A stretch of 16,122 bases of DNA from Nitrososphaerota archaeon (GCA_023266955.1 JAHFOH010000003.1:1-16122); one strand, 5' to 3'; counted from the stretch's first letter, positions 1 through 6,484 are shown. Notes: generated by a model from the sequence alone, not told the origin. Translations and numbers: made by a program.

Positions 1-306
1 GCCATCCTTGTCTTTCCAGCGAACCTTAGGGTCAGCCATAACAAAGAGGTCTTTGCAAGTGTCGTGGATAGAACCGGGGCCTTTCAATTGCGGGGTAGTT
101 CGACGTGTAATCAGACCACGGAACTTTGGTAGGTGAATGTACTTGAGAAAGTCCATCACCCCTAGATAAGATTTACCAGCACCCGCTGCACCACCGAAGA
201 CAGTGATGTCTGCGTCTGTATGCATGAAGGCATATTGTTTCTCCGACTTTGGCCCAATAACGTTGGGACTCATATCGAAGACCCTAACGATTGGTTCATC
301 TAGCAT
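1..306 (-). CDS. terL: Terminase large subunit, N-terminal part (runs off left edge)
   Basis: This is the ATPase motor that packages phage DNA into the capsid. The first 102 codons are visible and stay open to the window edge. The translated start MLDEPIVRVF is followed by a Q-motif-like SEKQ (residues 21-24) and a clear Walker A loop GGAAGAGKS (38-46), then ITRRT (66-70), as in large terminases. The nuclease domain lies outside the window. The ATG at 306-304 is chosen because AAGGAG sits at 318-313, 6 nt upstream. It is the last gene of the leftward virion block, after small fibre-type genes. Family call is firm from Walker A context; the subtype cannot be told from this part. Confidence 0.9.
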   Translation of the reverse strand, partial: MLDEPIVRVFDMSPNVIGPKSEKQYAFMHTDADITVFGGAAGAGKSYLGVMDFLKYIHLPKFRGLITRRTTPQLKGPGSIHDTCKDLFVMADPKVRWKDKDG

Positions 307-326
307 CGGGTACTCCTTGAATTTGC

Positions 327-345
327 GAGAGGCCTTGCGCCTCTC
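327..345. other. GC-rich hairpin between virion gene and terL
   Basis: A perfect 7-bp inverted repeat, GAGAGGC (327-333) and GCCTCTC (339-345), with a 5-nt loop. Read leftward it is followed by GCAAATT rather than a T-run, so it is a weak terminator or an mRNA processing/stability element just upstream of the terL ribosome site. Only the plus-strand side has a short TTT. Confidence 0.4.
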
Positions 346-373
346 TTTGGGATTGGATTACGTTGCGTAACCC

Positions 374-964
374 TTAGATGCGGTATGTGAGATGAGGAAT
401 GACAATACCGCCATACACTGTGTTCGACAGTGCATATGTTGGCGAAGGCAATGCTGCATATGTGTAGCTAGTCGTTAGACCAACATCAGCGCTACCAGCA
501 GCAGTTGGTGTGGCAGCTCCGTGCATGCCTCCGTAGATGCCAGCAGGGCCAGCCGTACCGTTGACTTGAGCAGTCGAGATCGTAATACTACCGTTCAGCA
601 CGATAGCAATAAAATAGGTGCCGGGTTCGACTGGAGCAGAGATTGTTGCAGCTTTTGCCCCTGTTGTTGATACTGAAAATTCAGTAGGAAGTGCAACCGC
701 TGTTAGTGTTCCTGCACCAAGACGATACATGCCTAGTCGAGCTAGAGTCGCAGTACCTGTCGTTACAACATTACATCCAAGCTCTACGATGGTGGTTCTT
801 TCTGGAACAAACACTGGAGTCCAGTAGATAGTGTCACCAGCCAATGCAGCGTTGTTGATGACAGCAGCGGGAACACCGTAGTATCTCCCGCTTCTTAGCC
901 CAGCATGTAGTGGCGGTGACAAGTGTACATTGTATGCATCTTGAAATCCGTCAAGAACCTTCAT
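374..964 (-). CDS. Putative virion (fibre/decoration-type) protein, 196 aa
   Basis: Not recognised by name. The protein is rich in Ala, Thr, Gly, Val and Ser with alternating hydrophobic strands and few charged residues, typical of beta-rich phage fibre or decoration proteins. The middle segment (about residues 48-150) reads as a beta-sandwich with GTYFIAIVLNGS at about 116-127. The ATG at 964-962 directly follows the stop (TAA) of the gene before it, so the two are translationally coupled. A weak GGTGG lies upstream. It sits between a tail-associated protein gene and terL in the leftward virion block. Role in the virion is inferred from context and composition. Confidence 0.75.
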   Translation of the reverse strand: MKVLDGFQDAYNVHLSPPLHAGLRSGRYYGVPAAVINNAALAGDTIYWTPVFVPERTTIVELGCNVVTTGTATLARLGMYRLGAGTLTAVALPTEFSVSTTGAKAATISAPVEPGTYFIAIVLNGSITISTAQVNGTAGPAGIYGGMHGAATPTAAGSADVGLTTSYTYAALPSPTYALSNTVYGGIVIPHLTYRI

Positions 965-1687
965 TTAGGCCACCACTGTTACGCGATACTGTCCTGTAGT
1001 TGGGGCCACACTGAAGTTCAGCTGTACGCTGTTTGCAGTGACTGCTGTCCAGTCCGTGAATACACCAACATGTGTGCTGGCATCTTTCAGGCTGACATGA
1101 ATATCTTGAGTGTTCAGGTTGTGAGTGAATGTGATGGTAGTTGAAGATCCATCACCAATCGCAGCACTTGCCTTACGAGCAACAACGGTTGGGTCAACTG
1201 CAATAACACCGCTGCTGATCGTTACACCGTTACCTGCTGTGTAGTTAGGGCCACCACCTGTTTGTACCCACACGATAGACGTAGTACCAACAACGATTGG
1301 GCCGTCAGAGGTCATTGTCCAGCTTGTGTTACCAGCAGTTCCGCCTTCGCTGACGAAGCATGTAGCCAGCAAGAATTCTTCTGCTGAGTCCATATCGGTA
1401 GAGCGAGTCCAAGAGCCAGAAGCTGCAAGGTAGATACCGTTGTCAGTTTGTGTAGTTTGGTTCTTAACCAGAACGCGGTCACCGCTAGCAAGGCTTACAC
1501 CATCAACAGTCTGAAGACCAGAGAGTGTCAAGTTTGCTGTAGAGGCAGCACGTACAGGTGATTTCCATGCCCAACCTTGAATGGCCGAGTTAAGCTGTGC
1601 AAGCGTAACAGGCATCTGAGCCGTAGTGGCATTGGGCAAGTTGATAATTGTGTTGCCATTGGCGTCAAGCGTGTTCGTAAGCTTCAT
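965..1687 (-). CDS. Putative tail-fibre-associated structural protein, 240 aa
   Basis: The central segment (about residues 45-141) contains GDRVLVKNQTTQTDNGIY (69-86) and SWTMTSDGPI (122-131). This pattern is familiar from many phage tail and fibre proteins. The N-terminus LTNTLDANGNTIINLPNAT resembles fibre linker segments, where a phase of Asn and Leu residues precedes a structural domain. The C-terminal part (about 175-240) starts GDGSSTTITFTHNLN and looks like a separate beta domain. It starts 9 nt after the stop of the collagen-like gene, with only a weak GAGA ribosome site, so coupling to upstream translation is likely. Exact role (fibre tip, adaptor or decoration) is not determined. 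Confidence 0.75.
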   Translation of the reverse strand: MKLTNTLDANGNTIINLPNATTAQMPVTLAQLNSAIQGWAWKSPVRAASTANLTLSGLQTVDGVSLASGDRVLVKNQTTQTDNGIYLAASGSWTRSTDMDSAEEFLLATCFVSEGGTAGNTSWTMTSDGPIVVGTTSIVWVQTGGGPNYTAGNGVTISSGVIAVDPTVVARKASAAIGDGSSTTITFTHNLNTQDIHVSLKDASTHVGVFTDWTAVTANSVQLNFSVAPTTGQYRVTVVA

Positions 1688-1696
1688 TGGAAGATC

Positions 1697-2083
1697 TCAA
1701 TTCAAATATGCTGTTCCAGCCAGAGCAGTGCTATGCGTCACTCTCACTGTGTTGTTGTCGATGTAACTGATGTCAGCAGTAACCACTCTAGGGTCTCCGT
1801 TCACAACAACTGTCACCGATGGGTATCTGCCGAGGTTGTGTGGGATTGTCCAGATGGCCAGTGCAGCGCCTTGTGTCCATTGGAACGTGCCAAGTGGTGG
1901 GCCGGGTGGGCCAGCGGGGCCGGGTACACCTTCACCAGTGTCTCCCTTATCACCTTTATCACCCTTGTCGCCTTTCATTACCTGACCGATCTCAATCGAG
2001 ATATTGTCTGGCCCGACAGGCTTTAGAATGAGATCAGGAATTTGATCCTGAATCGGAATTTCAATCTGAATTACATCAACCAT
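1697..2083 (-). CDS. Collagen-like fibre protein, 128 aa
   Basis: A short N-terminal domain (1-36) is followed by a collagen-like stretch of Gly-X-Y repeats (about 38-63: GDKGDKGDKGDTGEG, then VPGPAGPPGPP) with one register shift at G50-E-G52. Such segments form a trimeric rod in phage fibres. The C-terminal 65 residues include TIPHNLGRYPSVTVVV, a motif common in fibre-tip domains. The ATG at 2083-2081 has GGAG upstream and begins one base after the stop of the preceding gene. Likely a trimeric accessory fibre or hinge protein. Open frames on the opposite strand here are shadows of the repeated Gly/Pro codons. Confidence 0.82.
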   Translation of the reverse strand: MVDVIQIEIPIQDQIPDLILKPVGPDNISIEIGQVMKGDKGDKGDKGDTGEGVPGPAGPPGPPLGTFQWTQGAALAIWTIPHNLGRYPSVTVVVNGDPRVVTADISYIDNNTVRVTHSTALAGTAYLN

Positions 2084-2084
2084 A

Positions 2085-2420
2085 TCAAGGCTCCGAATGA
2101 GTAACGTCTTTGACGATCACTACCTTCAAAGTTTGAGTTGACATGGTGTAGTCATCTAGGGTGCGAGTGAATTGAATATCCATCTCGGCAGGCCCTACAG
2201 CCCAGTCATCTGTTGCGAAGTCTTGGATGTGGAGAAGACGCGTTGTTAGATCGTCTTCCCAAGTGCATGTCAAGTCTGCGATCAGACGGTCATACTGTGC
2301 TGTTCGAATTTGTGCTGTTACTACCCATCCCACAAAATATCCGTCAGCGAAGACTTCGGGGATAGGGGCAAGCACGTCGAATGTATCCCCACGCTTGTGG
2401 GTAAGTGAACTTGTAGTCAA
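2085..2420 (-). CDS. Hypothetical virion-block protein, 111 aa (TTG start)
   Basis: Not recognised. The sequence has an N-terminal KRGDTF motif (about 9-14), a predicted beta-rich body with VGWVVTAQIRT, and a C-terminal LKVVIVKDVTHSEP. This layout resembles small baseplate or fibre-accessory proteins of tailed phages, but the resemblance is weak. No ATG fits. The TTG at 2420-2418 is chosen because AAGGGG lies 7 nt upstream. It is followed with almost no gap by the collagen-like gene, so the two are probably cotranslated. Confidence 0.65.
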   Translation of the reverse strand: MTTSSLTHKRGDTFDVLAPIPEVFADGYFVGWVVTAQIRTAQYDRLIADLTCTWEDDLTTRLLHIQDFATDDWAVGPAEMDIQFTRTLDDYTMSTQTLKVVIVKDVTHSEP

Positions 2421-2445
2421 CGGTGTGCCCCTTGTTGTTAGTTTG

Positions 2446-2811
2446 TTATTCGGTCTCAGGTGCCATTAGAGCTTCTGCCGATGTCTCGCCAATGGCGATA
2501 ACATGGATCACTGTACCATCAGGAACAGTTCGAACAGTTGCACCAAGTACCAATAGGTTAGCACCACGAACGGCGTAACCAGATGCTCCAGTTGTAGATG
2601 GAGTACCTGACAGGCTAGCGAAAGCCCTGTCATATACGTTTGTAGAGTTCAACACGGGAGTGGCTACAACCATAGGAGCGGAGATAAACTCGGCTGCTGA
2701 ATAGTCAACAGTCCAAGCACCACCACTTGTGGTAGTTGTTCCAACCCAGATGTTTGGTCCGTTCATCAGCCCTGCTGGGCCGTAGACGTATGGATTGATA
2801 TGTGCAGACAT
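2446..2811 (-). CDS. Putative fibre-tip/decoration protein, 121 aa
   Basis: Start is set at the ATG at 2811-2809, which overlaps the tail-fibre stop by one base (TAATG), with AGGGTG upstream. A longer in-frame start at 2868 would run deep into the fibre gene and is not favoured. The protein is Gly/Ala/Thr/Val-rich with strand-like segments (PMVVATPVLNSTN, TVIHVIAIG), as in small beta-sandwich tip or decoration domains. It may once have been the C-terminal domain of the fibre. No catalytic motif is visible. Confidence 0.7.
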   Translation of the reverse strand: MSAHINPYVYGPAGLMNGPNIWVGTTTTSGGAWTVDYSAAEFISAPMVVATPVLNSTNVYDRAFASLSGTPSTTGASGYAVRGANLLVLGATVRTVPDGTVIHVIAIGETSAEALMAPETE

Positions 2812-4847
2812 TAAATCACCCTGTATGTAAAGGTAAACCAGAAAGTTCTGTTTGCTGTAGACGTACAAATCAATTCGAGTGTTGCTCTGTCGTTTGTCAC
2901 GTCAGCAGAAATACCTGCTACTTGGGAGATATCGACACACGTGGCAACACCACCGCAATCCCCGTTAGCACCAAAGTTAGAGGCCACTGGGAGACTAATT
3001 CCTAGTCTTGTTTGAACTGCGTTGCTTGTTGGGTCAATGTCCACTTTACCGCTGACTGTTACAACACCATCCACACGCATCCATTGGCAAGAGTAAGCAG
3101 TTGAAGCACTCACATTTGTTTGGTTGGTTAGGGTTGGCGTGTAAGTACCACCGGTCACAGTTGGAGCTGCGATGGTGATGTCGTTGGCGTTTTGAGTAAC
3201 TGTGATCAGACCACTACCGTTGATGTTGCGAAGGGTTGCAATTCCGCCTGTGGTGTTGTTCAATACAGAAGCACCAGTTCCACCTGTCGTAACAGACTTG
3301 ATGGTGTATCCATTCGATGTCAGGTATGTACCAACACGAGCGTCTGTGTAGAACAAATTACCAGACTCTGTGAGATCACCTGTGGTGAGAATAATCGCAC
3401 CAGTACGACCAGCAACTGATTGAACTGGAGCAGCAGCAGCGGCCTCAGATGTTGTGGTGTATTGTGGGTGAGGATCAGAGAGGGCGTTGTGTTGCGACAT
3501 TTTCAGGTCAATGGAGGCCTGTTGAGCTGTGCTTGTTGGTTTGTTCGCGTCTGACGTGTTGTCAACGTTTGGCAAACCAATCTCGACTTTGCCAAGAATC
3601 ACTACACCTGACAAACCATTGACGGATTGTACAGGGGCACCAGCGCTTGTAATGAATACAGAGTCGTTTGTGAGGTCGGACGTTTTGGTAGGGATGAACG
3701 GTAGGCCGCTAAGGCTGCTGTAAGCGCCTGAGGAAGCCACTGCTGCCAATCCTGCTACGTCACTAGGGGAAAGAACTACAGCGCCTGTACGGCCAGCTAC
3801 GGAGGTCACAGCACCATTGATAGATGCGATGCCTAGTCGGTTTGCACCAGACAGGGAAGCTAGCTTGTCTCTTACGAGTTCAGGGGTGTAATCGTAGTCC
3901 ATAATCACATTGCGGAACACGCCTGTTTGAAGCGTGGCACTCATGTATGGAATGCCTGAGGCGTTACCTTTCAGGGCGACGGACGTTGCGTAGATTTCGA
4001 ATTTGAGAACATTCCCGGCTTCAAGAATTACTGGAGAGTCTTCGAAGTCGAAAGTGTTGTCTCCTATTGCCCAGCTCATACCGTTCAACTCAGTTTCCCA
4101 AGCTTCTTTCGTAGGGATGTATTTCAACACCACTCCGTTAGATACTTGTGACACTCTCACACGAACGTTAGTCATCGGTGCGTATGCACGGAATGTCAGG
4201 GCGTTAGTACGGGCGTCGTTTTGAACTGTGTAGTTGAAGATGAGAGGGTTGTCAGGGATGTTTGTTGTATCAACGCCCTGAGCCAAGAAAGGAGTCTCGG
4301 CGCCATTCAAGATAAATGCGTGTGGGCTTGACGAAGCTGCGTCACGAGGTGTCTGGTAGTCCAGAATCGTGTAGTTGTTTCCGTTGAGGTTATTACTGAT
4401 AGCAAGGAACCCAGCGGATTCAGAAAGGAGGATCACGTCACCAAATGCAATACTGCCCGACTCTACACCAAAGTTCGGTGGAGCGAGCAAACTTCCATCA
4501 TCTAGTACACGTAGGCGGCTACTACCGAAAGTACCGTCTAATCTTTTGAAAGGAACTTCACCAATTCGAACATCTACCAGACTGGCAACTTCACCGGGCT
4601 GGCCTTGCAAGAACCCCGAGTAATCAACCCATGCTCCAGCACTACGGCCTTGCACAACAGTTGTATCAGGATAAACAAGACGAATCAGAGAGTTTGAATT
4701 ACTATCGTAAGCGGCTAGCTTAGCAGGATTGGATGCAAAGTAGGCATCACGTACAGCGGCGGCAGTTATTAGGTCTATACCACTGAAAGTATTTTGATCA
4801 GGCCCAAGAGCATATCCAGAACCACGACGGCCTGTAGAGAATGTCAT
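2811..4847 (-). CDS. Tail fibre protein, 678 aa
   Basis: The largest virion gene here, likely a trimeric receptor-binding or side tail fibre. The N-terminal third (1-330) is a mixed domain, probably for attachment to the baseplate. From about 345 it has fibre repeats: SVAGRTGAVVL (349-359), SVNGLSGVVIL (408-418) and SVAGRTGAIIL (477-487). It also has GLPNVDNTSDANKPTS (424-439) and HNALSDPHPQY (453-463), both familiar from many phage fibres. The C-terminal head is about 520-678 and ends TFTYRVI. The start overlaps the stop of the small gene before it (TAATG). No chaperone gene is evident directly downstream, though the following small proteins could serve that role. Host range cannot be read from it. 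Confidence 0.88.
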   Translation of the reverse strand: MTFSTGRRGSGYALGPDQNTFSGIDLITAAAVRDAYFASNPAKLAAYDSNSNSLIRLVYPDTTVVQGRSAGAWVDYSGFLQGQPGEVASLVDVRIGEVPFKRLDGTFGSSRLRVLDDGSLLAPPNFGVESGSIAFGDVILLSESAGFLAISNNLNGNNYTILDYQTPRDAASSSPHAFILNGAETPFLAQGVDTTNIPDNPLIFNYTVQNDARTNALTFRAYAPMTNVRVRVSQVSNGVVLKYIPTKEAWETELNGMSWAIGDNTFDFEDSPVILEAGNVLKFEIYATSVALKGNASGIPYMSATLQTGVFRNVIMDYDYTPELVRDKLASLSGANRLGIASINGAVTSVAGRTGAVVLSPSDVAGLAAVASSGAYSSLSGLPFIPTKTSDLTNDSVFITSAGAPVQSVNGLSGVVILGKVEIGLPNVDNTSDANKPTSTAQQASIDLKMSQHNALSDPHPQYTTTSEAAAAAPVQSVAGRTGAIILTTGDLTESGNLFYTDARVGTYLTSNGYTIKSVTTGGTGASVLNNTTGGIATLRNINGSGLITVTQNANDITIAAPTVTGGTYTPTLTNQTNVSASTAYSCQWMRVDGVVTVSGKVDIDPTSNAVQTRLGISLPVASNFGANGDCGGVATCVDISQVAGISADVTNDRATLELICTSTANRTFWFTFTYRVI

Positions 4848-5110
4848 TAGGTGATCACCTCAACAGAGATAGGGCCAACGCCTTTTGCCCACAAACCTAG
4901 AATCGTACCAGTGACATCGATAGATTCGTTTGCGAGAAGGACATGACCATTCGGGGAGGATGCGGAAGGTTGTGAAGCGATGTTTTGCAAGAGGATAGGG
5001 CTTGAGCCTTTGTTCTGTACCGTTACAGCAGTACCGACCACGATGGCCGTTGCTGCGTATACATTCTGGTAGGCTGTCCCCGTTAGAGTTACGTCTGGGA
5101 GTGTTGCCAT
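4847..5110 (-). CDS. Small virion protein, 87 aa
   Basis: First gene after the tRNA array. The sequence MATLPDVTLTG followed by an Ala/Val/Thr-rich body with VVGTAVTVQNKGSSPILLQN fits a small beta-sandwich phage structural protein of unknown position. The ATG at 5110-5108 has AGGAAA upstream (5153-5148 and a second AGGAAA at 5122-5117), and the nearer one lies in a possible hairpin (see separate entry). It overlaps the fibre gene by one base, so it may set the translation rate of the fibre. Confidence 0.75.
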   Translation of the reverse strand: MATLPDVTLTGTAYQNVYAATAIVVGTAVTVQNKGSSPILLQNIASQPSASSPNGHVLLANESIDVTGTILGLWAKGVGPISVEVIT

Positions 5111-5116
5111 GGTGCA

Positions 5117-5153
5117 TTTCCTAAGGTGTTGCGGATGAAACCTTGTAAGGAAA
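5117..5153 (-). promoter_or_regulatory. Hairpin that can hide the ribosome site of the first virion gene
   Basis: Between the last tRNA (3' end 5156) and the ATG at 5110, the leftward RNA can pair TTTCCT (5153-5148) with AGGAAA (5122-5117), and AAGG (5144-5141) with CCTT (5126-5123). This gives 10 bp with a 3-nt bulge and a 14-nt loop. AGGAAA at 5122-5117 is the Shine-Dalgarno site of the 87-aa gene, so the closed form would block it. Pairing is seen in the sequence; control is inferred. Confidence 0.5.
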
Positions 5154-5155
5154 TT

Positions 5156-5229
5156 TGGTGCTCAGTGATGGAATCAAACCACCGTCATCTCCGTGTAAAG
5201 GAGTGGCCCTATCATTAGACGAACCGAGC
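5156..5229 (-). tRNA. tRNA-Val(UAC)
   Basis: Acceptor GCTCGGT pairs with ACTGAGC, discriminator A and an encoded CCA. Anticodon loop TTTACAC gives UAC (codons GUA/GUG/GUU). Four pairs plus one A-A mismatch in the anticodon stem. It is the last tRNA of the array, 46 nt before the first virion gene. Confidence 0.93.
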
Positions 5230-5233
5230 AAAT

Positions 5234-5306
5234 TGGAGCGGATAAAGGGAGTCGAACCCTTACTACACAGCTTGGAAGGCTGGCGATACACCTTGTATGT
5301 ACCCGC
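5234..5306 (-). tRNA. tRNA-Gly(UCC)
   Basis: Acceptor GCGGGTA pairs with TATCCGC, discriminator T, encoded CCA. Anticodon loop CTTCCAA gives UCC. T-loop TTCGACT is canonical. Only 4 nt separate it from tRNA-Val. Confidence 0.93.
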
Positions 5307-5311
5307 GAAAT

Positions 5312-5386
5312 TGGTGCCCCAACACAGAATCAAACTGCGATATCCTGATTACAAAACAGGTGTAATGGTCATTATACGATAAGGGC
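5312..5386 (-). tRNA. tRNA-Thr(UGU)
   Basis: Acceptor GCCCTTA pairs with TTGGGGC with one T-T mismatch, discriminator A and encoded CCA. Anticodon loop TTTGTAA gives UGU; the stem is CCTG/CAGG with a T-T pair next to the loop. T-loop is TTTGATT. Confidence 0.88.
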
Positions 5387-5394
5387 GAAATTAA

Positions 5395-5452
5395 GCAGTG
5401 GTATCGGAAGAGTGAAACCTCTCTTCGGGCCTATTCACTGCAAGCTCTAGGC
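5395..5452 (-). other. Structured spacer between tRNA-Thr and tRNA-His
   Basis: This 80-nt spacer has no canonical tRNA but is strongly foldable. GCAGTG (5395-5400) pairs with CACTGC (5436-5441), enclosing GAAGAG/CTCTTC (5407-5412 and 5421-5426). A competing 5-bp helix joins 5429-5433 to 5448-5452, so two alternative folds exist. It could be a decayed tRNA, a processing element or a small RNA. No CCA and no T-loop are seen. Confidence 0.4.
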
Positions 5453-5467
5453 ACGGCTACACGTGTT

Positions 5468-5541
5468 TGGGGTGAGGTGCGGTTTCGATCCGCTTCAACG
5501 AGGTCACAGCTCGAAGACAGTCCCAGACTGTACAGCCCCAC
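5468..5541 (-). tRNA. tRNA-His(GUG), without an encoded G-1
   Basis: Anticodon loop CTGTGAC gives GUG on a CGAG/CTCG stem. Acceptor GTGGGGC pairs with ACCTCAC (one G-T, one C-A), with discriminator C73 typical of His and an encoded CCA. The D-arm is CAGTC/GACTG-like and short. The T-loop is ATCGAAA, with A in place of the first T. The base before the 5' end is T, not the extra G that bacterial His tRNAs carry opposite C73. Confidence 0.82.
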
Positions 5542-5556
5542 AGTCACAACATAAAT

Positions 5557-5630
5557 TGGTCTCTCCCGGTGGTATCGATCCACCGCCCTAAGCTTCCAAA
5601 GCTAATACGCTACCTTTACGCCAGAGAGAG
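5557..5630 (-). tRNA. tRNA-Pro(UGG)
   Basis: Acceptor CTCTCTC pairs with GGGAGAG, discriminator A, encoded CCA. Anticodon loop TTTGGAA gives UGG. The T-loop reads ATCGATA, slightly off consensus, on a GGTGG/CCACC stem. Confidence 0.88.
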
Positions 5631-5637
5631 TTTAAAT

Positions 5638-5721
5638 TGGTGCCGCTTGATGGAATCGAACCACATAGCCTCGGCTCAGGATTTACAGTCCCTACCACGT
5701 CCCAGCGTGGAGTCAATCGGC
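5638..5721 (-). tRNA. tRNA-Tyr(GUA)
   Basis: Class II tRNA of 84 nt with a long variable arm, as expected for bacterial Tyr. Acceptor GCCGATT pairs with AAGCGGC (one A-G mismatch), discriminator A, CCA encoded. Anticodon loop CTGTAAA gives GUA. T-loop TTCGATT. Confidence 0.93.
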
Positions 5722-5725
5722 AAAT

Positions 5726-5811
5726 TGGCTGAAGAGGTAGGATTCGAACCTACGAGACCTTTCGGAAAGCGCGTTAACAGCGCGCCGCAGTACCACTATG
5801 CTTACTCTTCA
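5726..5811 (-). tRNA. tRNA with Asn anticodon GUU and an extended variable arm
   Basis: Acceptor TGAAGAG pairs perfectly with CTCTTCA; discriminator G, CCA encoded. The anticodon stem GCGCG/CGCGC is perfect and the loop CTGTTAA gives GUU, the same loop as ordinary bacterial tRNA-Asn. Between anticodon and T arms lie 15 nt (TTTCCGAAAGGTCTC) instead of the usual 4-5, with a CC-GAAA-GG mini-stem like that of Ser tRNAs. T-arm GTAGG-TTCGAAT-CCTAC is canonical. U1-A72, G73 and GUU suit AsnRS; the long arm and G73 suit SerRS. Asn is the first choice; the charged amino acid is not certain. Confidence 0.85.
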
Positions 5812-5826
5812 ATAAATCCTTAAATT

Positions 5827-5902
5827 TGGAGGCCAGTGAGGGATTCAAACCCATCCTGAATCGTTTTGCAGACGATCACCTAAGTCACTCGGACAACAGG
5901 CC
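5827..5902 (-). tRNA. tRNA-Cys(GCA)
   Basis: Acceptor GGCCTGT pairs with ACTGGCC with one T-T mismatch; discriminator U, the key Cys identity base; CCA encoded. Stem ATCGT/ACGAT and loop CTGCAAA give GCA. T-loop TTTGAAT. Confidence 0.93.
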
Positions 5903-5908
5903 ATAAAT

Positions 5909-5995
5909 TGGTTAGTATAATCAGCATTTCGACAGCGCCCTTACTAGATTCGGGTTGTATCTGATAACACGACTCCTGATTTCTCAGTTATACTA
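5909..5995 (-). tRNA. Degenerate or unusual tRNA-like element, possibly Leu(CAG)
   Basis: An 87-nt element with a perfect acceptor TAGTATA/TATACTA (8 bp with the next pair), discriminator A and encoded CCA, the size of a class II tRNA. The best anticodon-arm fit has loop ATCAGAT (CAG, Leu) on GTGTT/ACAAC with two mismatches. The D region holds AA and GG in about the right places. The T region contains TCGAAA but its stem has only two good pairs. It could be a decayed tRNA-Leu, a functional odd tRNA, or another acceptor-capped RNA. Confidence 0.45.
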
Positions 5996-5998
5996 ATC

Positions 5999-6078
5999 TG
6001 GTAGCGCAAGGAGGAATCGAACCTCTTCCGGGCGGTTATGAGCCGCGTGACAGCACCAGCCGTCTTAGACCCCGCGCT
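5999..6078 (-). tRNA. tRNA with CAU anticodon (elongator Met or Ile2)
   Basis: Acceptor AGCGCGG pairs with TTGCGCT, discriminator A, CCA encoded. Anticodon loop CTCATAA gives CAU. A1-U72 pairing and a stem lacking three G-C pairs next to the loop argue against initiator Met. The array has no other Ile tRNA, so Ile2 (C34 modified to lysidine) is plausible but not shown. The 80-nt length comes from an enlarged D region containing GACGGC/GCTGTC. Confidence 0.85.
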
Positions 6079-6148
6079 ATGTAACAGTTGCAATATGTCG
6101 CGTGTATAGCGTCAGAACACAGCTTCTACGTGCAATCAATTGCGTACT
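6079..6148 (-). other. 70-nt spacer with short tRNA-like fold
   Basis: Between Met/Ile2 and Ala tRNAs. GCAAT (6090-6094) pairs with ATTGC (6139-6143), enclosing a 17-nt arm at 6097-6113 (GACGC, loop TATACAC, GCGAC; four of five pairs). The arm has anticodon-arm geometry but no U33, and the total is too short for a tRNA. No CCA. Possibly a decayed tRNA. No open reading frame of note. Confidence 0.35.
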
Positions 6149-6225
6149 TGGTGGAGAATTAGGGAATCAAACCCTACACAGCAAAGGTGCAAACCTCGCT
6201 CGCCTCTCTTGGAACATGATCCCCC
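6149..6225 (-). tRNA. tRNA-Ala(UGC)
   Basis: Acceptor GGGGGAT pairs with ATTCTCC and includes the G3-U70 wobble that defines alanine tRNAs; discriminator A; CCA encoded. Loop TTTGCAC gives UGC. T-loop TTTGATT. Confidence 0.93.
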
Positions 6226-6231
6226 AGTATT

Positions 6232-6307
6232 TGGTGCATTCTTGTGGTAACGATCCACATCATCTGGCTTTTCAGACCAGCGCTTCTACCTAGTTAGCTT
6301 AGAATGC
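6232..6307 (-). tRNA. tRNA-Phe(GAA)
   Basis: Acceptor GCATTCT pairs perfectly with AGAATGC; discriminator A; CCA encoded. Loop CTGAAAA on CTGGT/GCCAG gives GAA. T-arm GTGG/CCAC with loop ATCGTTA is off consensus. Confidence 0.9.
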
Positions 6308-6318
6308 GTAAATCAATT

Positions 6319-6394
6319 TGGTACTGTCGAAGGGATTTGAACCCTCGTTACGCGGCGTGAAAGGCCGGTTTCCTGCCCGCTAGAAGACGACAGC
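6319..6394 (-). tRNA. tRNA-Glu(UUC)
   Basis: Acceptor GCTGTCG pairs with CGACAGT (G1-U72), discriminator A, CCA encoded. Loop CTTTCAC gives UUC. T-arm GAGGG-TTCAAAT-CCCTT. Confidence 0.92.
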
Positions 6395-6401
6395 ATTAAA
6401 T

Positions 6402-6477
6402 TGGCGACCTATATGGGATTCGAACCCACAACTGATTGATAGACAGTCAATCTTCCTTCCCAGAGGAAACATAAGCC
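6402..6477 (-). tRNA. tRNA-Asp(GUC)
   Basis: Acceptor GGCTTAT pairs with ATAGGTC through two G-T pairs; discriminator G as required for Asp; CCA encoded. Stem GATTGA/TCAATC and loop CTGTCTA give GUC. T-arm GTGGG-TTCGAAT-CCCAT. Confidence 0.93.
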
Positions 6478-6484
6478 ATTTGTT

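Noticed and set aside
1577..2026. Plus-strand open frame of 149 codons opposite the fibre genes
   Set aside because: No ribosome site, and the minus-strand collagen-like and fibre-associated genes here are continuous and well spaced.
2812..2868. Longer start for the 121-aa gene at 2868
   Set aside because: No ribosome site and it would overlap the fibre gene by 57 nt; the TAATG start at 2811 fits better.
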